The notes below the pieces were generated by a model that was given only the letters and a program-made list of their open reading frames with translations, was not told the origin of the DNA and ran no database searches. Shown one piece after another: positions 60,341-64,000 of a stretch of DNA of 64,000 nt. The position numbers were made by a program, and so were the translations under genes. The first letter of the stretch is position 1. Every line of letters begins with the position of its first letter. Where the stretch lies: positions 1-64,000 of the forward strand of contig JAFSTC010000048.1 of assembly GCA_017450705.1 (NCBI GenBank). Reading direction: 5' to 3'. Source of the stretch: Lentisphaeria bacterium (GTDB lineage Bacteria > Verrucomicrobiota > Lentisphaeria > Victivallales > Victivallaceae).

Positions 60341-61138
60341 ATGAAACGCGCTGTCATCCTGTCGGCGGTCCTGCTGGCCGCCGCCGAACTTGCCGCGGGC
60401 CCCAGGGTCTGCGGTGTCACGCTGGTCCAGTGGAATCTCCACATCGGCATCGACATGAATTACCGCTGGAACCTCAAGACTCAGGCCGATGTCCTCAACC
60501 GCCTCGACGGGGACGTGACGATCCTCAACGAGGTGGACAAAAACTGCGCCCGGACGGGATACTGCGACATGACGAAAGAACTGGCCGTTCTGACCGGCAC
60601 GATGTTTTCCCAGTTCAGCGCCGCCCGGGCCCTGCCGCCGGAGGGGCTGTACGGGAACGCGATCCTCTCCCGGTATCCCATGGAACTTGTCGGCGCATGG
60701 CTGCTCCCGTCTCCCGCCGACGAGAGCCGGAGCATGACGCTGATGAAGATCAAGGCTCCCGTGCCTTTCCTTCTGGGTTTCACCCACCTCAACTTCCGCC
60801 AGACGCCCGAGGAAAATCTCATCCGGATTGCGGCCGTCCGGAAGATCCACGAATTGATCGAGCGGAACAACCCCGGCCGTCTGCCCGCGGTCCTCGCGGG
60901 GGACTTCAACTGCCGCCCCGGGGACGATCCCGTGAAGGAACTGGAAAAACTGGGCTGGACCATGGGCAAGCCCCTTGCGACCTTCCCCTCGAAAAAGCCC
61001 GTTTCCTCCATCGATCACATCTTCTGCCGGGACGTCCGGGCGAAAGTCCTCGACCGCATCCCCGTGGACGAGAAGACCGCTTCCGACCACATCCCCGTCG
61101 TCAACAAACTTGAAATTTTCCGCAGCATTCCGAAATAA
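60341..61138 (+). CDS. EEP-family phosphodiesterase, copy 2 (secreted)
   Basis: Encodes 265 residues. It has the same catalytic motifs as copy 1 (WNLHIGID, LNEVDKN, AGDFNC, SSIDHIFC, SDHIPVV) but carries a signal peptide, MKRAVILSAVLLAAAELAAG. So the pair would act in two compartments: one cytoplasmic, one exported. Similarity to copy 1 continues at DNA level across the body of the gene and ends at the signal region. Its signal coding sequence instead matches that of the next two genes. Confidence 0.87.
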   Translation: MKRAVILSAVLLAAAELAAGPRVCGVTLVQWNLHIGIDMNYRWNLKTQADVLNRLDGDVTILNEVDKNCARTGYCDMTKELAVLTGTMFSQFSAARALPPEGLYGNAILSRYPMELVGAWLLPSPADESRSMTLMKIKAPVPFLLGFTHLNFRQTPEENLIRIAAVRKIHELIERNNPGRLPAVLAGDFNCRPGDDPVKELEKLGWTMGKPLATFPSKKPVSSIDHIFCRDVRAKVLDRIPVDEKTASDHIPVVNKLEIFRSIPK

Positions 61139-61156
61139 GAAAAGAGGAGACATCTC

Positions 61157-63913
61157 ATGAAGAACACCGTTATCCTGTCGGCCGTCCTGCTCTGCGCCGC
61201 CTGTTTTGCCGCGGCCCCGCAGGAAGGGATCGCTTCCGCGCGGATCTTTGCCGTCGATTACACCAAAAGTCAGGAGACCGTCAAGGCGCAGTTTGCCAAG
61301 GGCAGCCCCGAGGGGCGGCTCCTGCCCGCCGGGCGGCCTCTGCGCTTCGACTTCGATCCGCTCTCGACCACCAACTACGGTCTTCAGGTGGGGGCTGACC
61401 GCGCCGCCGTGCGCTATGAGGGAAAGGGCAATTTTCCGGCCAAAGCCGGGAGCATCGAGATGACAATCAAAAACTGCGACTGGGAGTACAAGGATTCCCA
61501 AGTCCATATGTTCCTCAATCTCGTGTCGAAGGATGTCCTGCTCTGCGTCTACAAGCACCGTACCGACGGGATCGGCGTCTATGCCCGGAACAACCTGACC
61601 AAAAAGGCCCTCTTCCTCCGGCTCATGCCCAAGGACTGGCAGACGGGCAGCGTCCACCATTTGACCTACACCTGGGACGGAACGGGCAACTCGGCGCTCT
61701 ATCTGGACGGACTGCAGGTCCGCAAGGGCTTCGTCGAACTTCCCGAGACCGCCGCGCGGTACGTCGACATCGGTCCCACGGGGAAACTCGGCGCCGAGGG
61801 GCACACCGCCATCGGTCACGTGCGCATCTATGACCGGGCCCTGACCGAAAGGGAGGTCGTCGTCGTCGCGGGAGAACTCATCCCCGAACTCAAAAAGAAG
61901 GGGCTCGCTTCCGTTCAGGAGATCGTCATGGCCCCCAGCCCGTGGTTCAAGAACCGGGTGAGGCTCGGTCTGGAGGCGCTGGACGGAAATTATGTTCCTT
62001 CCCCCTTCGAACCCGTTTCCGCCAAGGGTTCGACCCTCTCCGCGTGGGGGCGAAAGTACGACTTCGGCGGCAGCGGCATCCTGGATCAGGTCACGGCCCG
62101 GGGCGAGAAGCTTCTGCGCAAGAGCGTCAACCTCACCGTCAACGGCAAGGAACTGAAACTGGGGGATTTCAAGGTCCTCAAGCAGGAGAAGGGCCGGATC
62201 GAATTCACCAAAACGGCGGCCAACGCCAGTCTCGCCGGGACTTTCGAGTACGACGGCATGGTGCATTTCCGCCTGACCCTCCGCCCGGGGGAGAGGGTTG
62301 AGGAGATGACGCTCCGGATGCCCATGGGGAAAAACGCCGCCGAACTTCTGCATTTCGTGGGCGCCACCGACCGCATCGGCGGGGACTACGGCCCCACCAG
62401 CCCCAAGGCGAGCAACACCATCGAACTTGCCCAAAATCCGGGCGTCCTCTGGCAGAAGCGCTTCGGGACCCACGTCTGGATGGGCTCCACCCGCAGCGGG
62501 CTCCAGTATTTCGTCGGCAGCGAGCAGTACTGCTATCCCCGCAAGCGGAGCGATCTCTTCGAAGTCGTGCGCAATCCGGACGGCAGCGCGGACTTTCTCG
62601 TGAAGATGGTCGTGAAACCCCTTCCCGACAACGCGCCCAAAGAGTTCACTCTCGATTTCGGATTCATCGCAACGCCGGTCAAGCCCCTTCCGGAAGGCTG
62701 GCGCGCCATGACCATGAGCGCCCAGTACGACGCCTTCAAGGGCAAGATCCGCGGCAGCATCCTCGTCTACTGGCCGGACGAGTGGGTCCAGATCAGTCTC
62801 GACCCGGAGGCCAGCCGGGGACTCAACAAAGAGCGTGTTTCCGCCAAGGTCCGGCGTGACCGGGCCGAGGGAAGAAAGATCGTTCCCTACTGGGACCGCC
62901 GGCATCTGCCCATCTCCCAGAAGAACAAGGTCAACCCCGACGCCGAGGGCATCTACCGGGAGTGGAGCCCCGATCCCCAGCGCACCCGGGCCAGCCGCGA
63001 CTGGATGCGCTGCGCCTCGACCACCGCCTGGTCCGATTACCTCGTGTGGTGCGTCGATCAGTGGGGCAAGGTCTTCGGGACCATCGACGGCGCGTATCTC
63101 GACGAAATGGCCCTCGATCCCAACAAGAGCGCCCGCTCCGGCGGCGGCTATACCGACTTCGACGGCGAGCGCCGCCCCACCTACTCGTGGAAAGCGGACC
63201 GCGACCTCTACAAGCGCATCCACTACATCGTCGCCAAAAACAACGGGAATCTTCCCCCGTGGGGCATCGCCCACTGTTCGGCCACGAACATGATGGAGCT
63301 CCTCTCGGGCTTCACCATCATGCTCACGGGCGAACACCTTTACAGCGGCTACTTCCCCGACGATCCCGTGCTGATCCCCCCGAAGCACGACAAGCTGTAC
63401 TATTACAGTTACAGTCTGCCCATGGAGCGTGTCCGCGGCGAATTCTTCCACCGCCAGTGGGGCGGGGTCATCACCTGGGCGCCCTGCCTCAAAAACCAGC
63501 GGGACATCATGACCCATCCCACGCCCACCCGCGACATGATGAGCCGCATCATGCACGCCGACGTGATCTTCTGGCCCCTGTGGTGCAACAAAAAAGAGAT
63601 CTACAAGGTGGAGGAGATCCGCCGCAGGTGGGACATCGGCGATCCCGCCGTCGAGTTCACGCCCTACTGGGAGAACAAAGTCATCACCAGCCCGACCCCC
63701 GATGTGTATATCAGCTTCTACGACAAAAAGGGTGAAAAGCTGGTGCTGGTGAGCAACCTCGCCCGCGTGCCGCAGAAGATCTCGATCCAGCTCCCCGCCG
63801 ACGCGAAGACGGCCGTCAACGCCGAGACGGGCAAGGAGATCCCGATCTCCGGAAGAAAAGTCGAGATCGAACTGCCCCGCAACGACTTCACTTTCCTCAT
63901 CGTCAAAAAATAA
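61157..63913 (+). CDS. Large secreted LamG-containing putative glycoside hydrolase
   Basis: Encodes 918 residues, with AGGAGA before the ATG. Signal peptide: MKNTVILSAVLLCAACFAAA. Residues about 60-240 form a concanavalin/LamG domain (RYEGKGNFPAKAGSIEMTI, HLTYTWDGTGNSALYLDG, HTAIGHVRIYDRALTE). A beta-sandwich follows, then a barrel-like part with WSDYLVWCVDQWGKVF, TIDGAYLDEMALDPNKS and HCSATNMMELLSGFTIM. The YLDEM motif could hold a catalytic acid, as in many GH barrels. The last 70 residues are a small beta domain. No specific GH family can be named with confidence. Confidence 0.7.
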   Translation: MKNTVILSAVLLCAACFAAAPQEGIASARIFAVDYTKSQETVKAQFAKGSPEGRLLPAGRPLRFDFDPLSTTNYGLQVGADRAAVRYEGKGNFPAKAGSIEMTIKNCDWEYKDSQVHMFLNLVSKDVLLCVYKHRTDGIGVYARNNLTKKALFLRLMPKDWQTGSVHHLTYTWDGTGNSALYLDGLQVRKGFVELPETAARYVDIGPTGKLGAEGHTAIGHVRIYDRALTEREVVVVAGELIPELKKKGLASVQEIVMAPSPWFKNRVRLGLEALDGNYVPSPFEPVSAKGSTLSAWGRKYDFGGSGILDQVTARGEKLLRKSVNLTVNGKELKLGDFKVLKQEKGRIEFTKTAANASLAGTFEYDGMVHFRLTLRPGERVEEMTLRMPMGKNAAELLHFVGATDRIGGDYGPTSPKASNTIELAQNPGVLWQKRFGTHVWMGSTRSGLQYFVGSEQYCYPRKRSDLFEVVRNPDGSADFLVKMVVKPLPDNAPKEFTLDFGFIATPVKPLPEGWRAMTMSAQYDAFKGKIRGSILVYWPDEWVQISLDPEASRGLNKERVSAKVRRDRAEGRKIVPYWDRRHLPISQKNKVNPDAEGIYREWSPDPQRTRASRDWMRCASTTAWSDYLVWCVDQWGKVFGTIDGAYLDEMALDPNKSARSGGGYTDFDGERRPTYSWKADRDLYKRIHYIVAKNNGNLPPWGIAHCSATNMMELLSGFTIMLTGEHLYSGYFPDDPVLIPPKHDKLYYYSYSLPMERVRGEFFHRQWGGVITWAPCLKNQRDIMTHPTPTRDMMSRIMHADVIFWPLWCNKKEIYKVEEIRRRWDIGDPAVEFTPYWENKVITSPTPDVYISFYDKKGEKLVLVSNLARVPQKISIQLPADAKTAVNAETGKEIPISGRKVEIELPRNDFTFLIVKK

Positions 63914-63939
63914 CCCGACAACAAGGAAGAGAGGGAGCT

Positions 63940-64000
63940 ATGAAAAACACCGTCATCCTGTCGGCTGTCCTGCTCGGCGCGTTTGCCGCCGAACTCGCCG
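63940..64000 (+). CDS. Start of another secreted protein (cut by window end)
   Basis: Only 20 residues are in the window: MKNTVILSAVLLGAFAAELA, a signal peptide preceded by GAGGGAG. The DNA of this signal is almost the same as that of the gene at 61157, so it is probably another paralogous exported enzyme of the same locus. Confidence 0.8.
   Translation, partial: MKNTVILSAVLLGAFAAELA

Overview
Organism and base style. The window is GC-rich bacterial DNA. It carries a prepilin-like protein with an N-terminus ending in [16 protein letters not shown] and a degenerate C-terminal H-X9-D block, many secreted glycan-active enzymes, and a very large Tad pilus locus joined to FHA, Ser/Thr kinase and PP2C genes. 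Together these suggest a gut or anaerobic member of the PVC group, most likely Lentisphaerae (Victivallis-like). This is inference from protein style, not from a marker gene.

Region 1 (1 to about 13650): an integrated mobile element. The + strand block (34-3266) encodes small phage/plasmid-type proteins, a RecB-like Fe-S nuclease and a DUF932-like protein, and ends at a clear terminator. The rest holds a UvrD/Rep-type helicase with an N-terminal zinc ribbon, a plasmid-type DNA-binding protein, a YagK/YfjJ (inovirus Gp2-like) replication protein, a KaiC/RepA-type helicase, a VapBC toxin-antitoxin pair and a tyrosine integrase. Right after the integrase lies the 3' half of a tRNA-Phe (13650-13694), beginning in the anticodon loop. 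This is the right attachment site; the intact tRNA-Phe should lie beyond the left edge of the window.

Region 2 (13695-19299): an accessory island bounded by two copies of an unusual multi-hairpin array (13695-13896 and 18927-19136). The arrays share architecture and have covarying spacers, but their sequences differ. Between them are a GIY-YIG/DUF4357 nuclease overlapping a DUF2075 Schlafen-like helicase-nuclease (candidate defence pair), and two overlapping AT-rich genes of unknown function.

Region 3 (19300-46613, all minus strand): a Tad/Flp pilus system. It has prepilin peptidase, Flp-like pilins, TadE/TadG-like pseudopilins, CpaB, secretin, two CpaF/TadA ATPases (one with an N-terminal FHA domain), TadB and TadC. 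Interleaved are a receptor-like Ser/Thr kinase, a second kinase-like protein, a PP2C phosphatase and three membrane FHA proteins, which implies control of the pilus by threonine phosphorylation. A module of pilin plus two secreted proteins occurs twice.

Region 4 (46614-49566): an intergenic and accessory zone with the pilus promoter, a gene remnant, large hairpins, a Fic protein gene preceded by two identical-format operators, and tRNA-His and tRNA-Met genes. Twenty bases of the tRNA-His are exactly repeated 2.1 kb away.

Region 5 (49713-64000, + strand): a DUF2238 membrane protein, then a catabolic run from a strong promoter at 50453. It encodes an HpcH/HpaI aldolase, a GH71/GH99-like secreted protein, a GH36 alpha-galactosidase, a ceramidase-like protein, an EamA transporter, a prepilin-like protein, two tandem EEP-family phosphodiesterases, a large secreted LamG protein and the start of another secreted protein. 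The mix of alpha-galactosidase, EEP and ceramidase-like enzymes would fit breakdown of host glycolipids or glycans.
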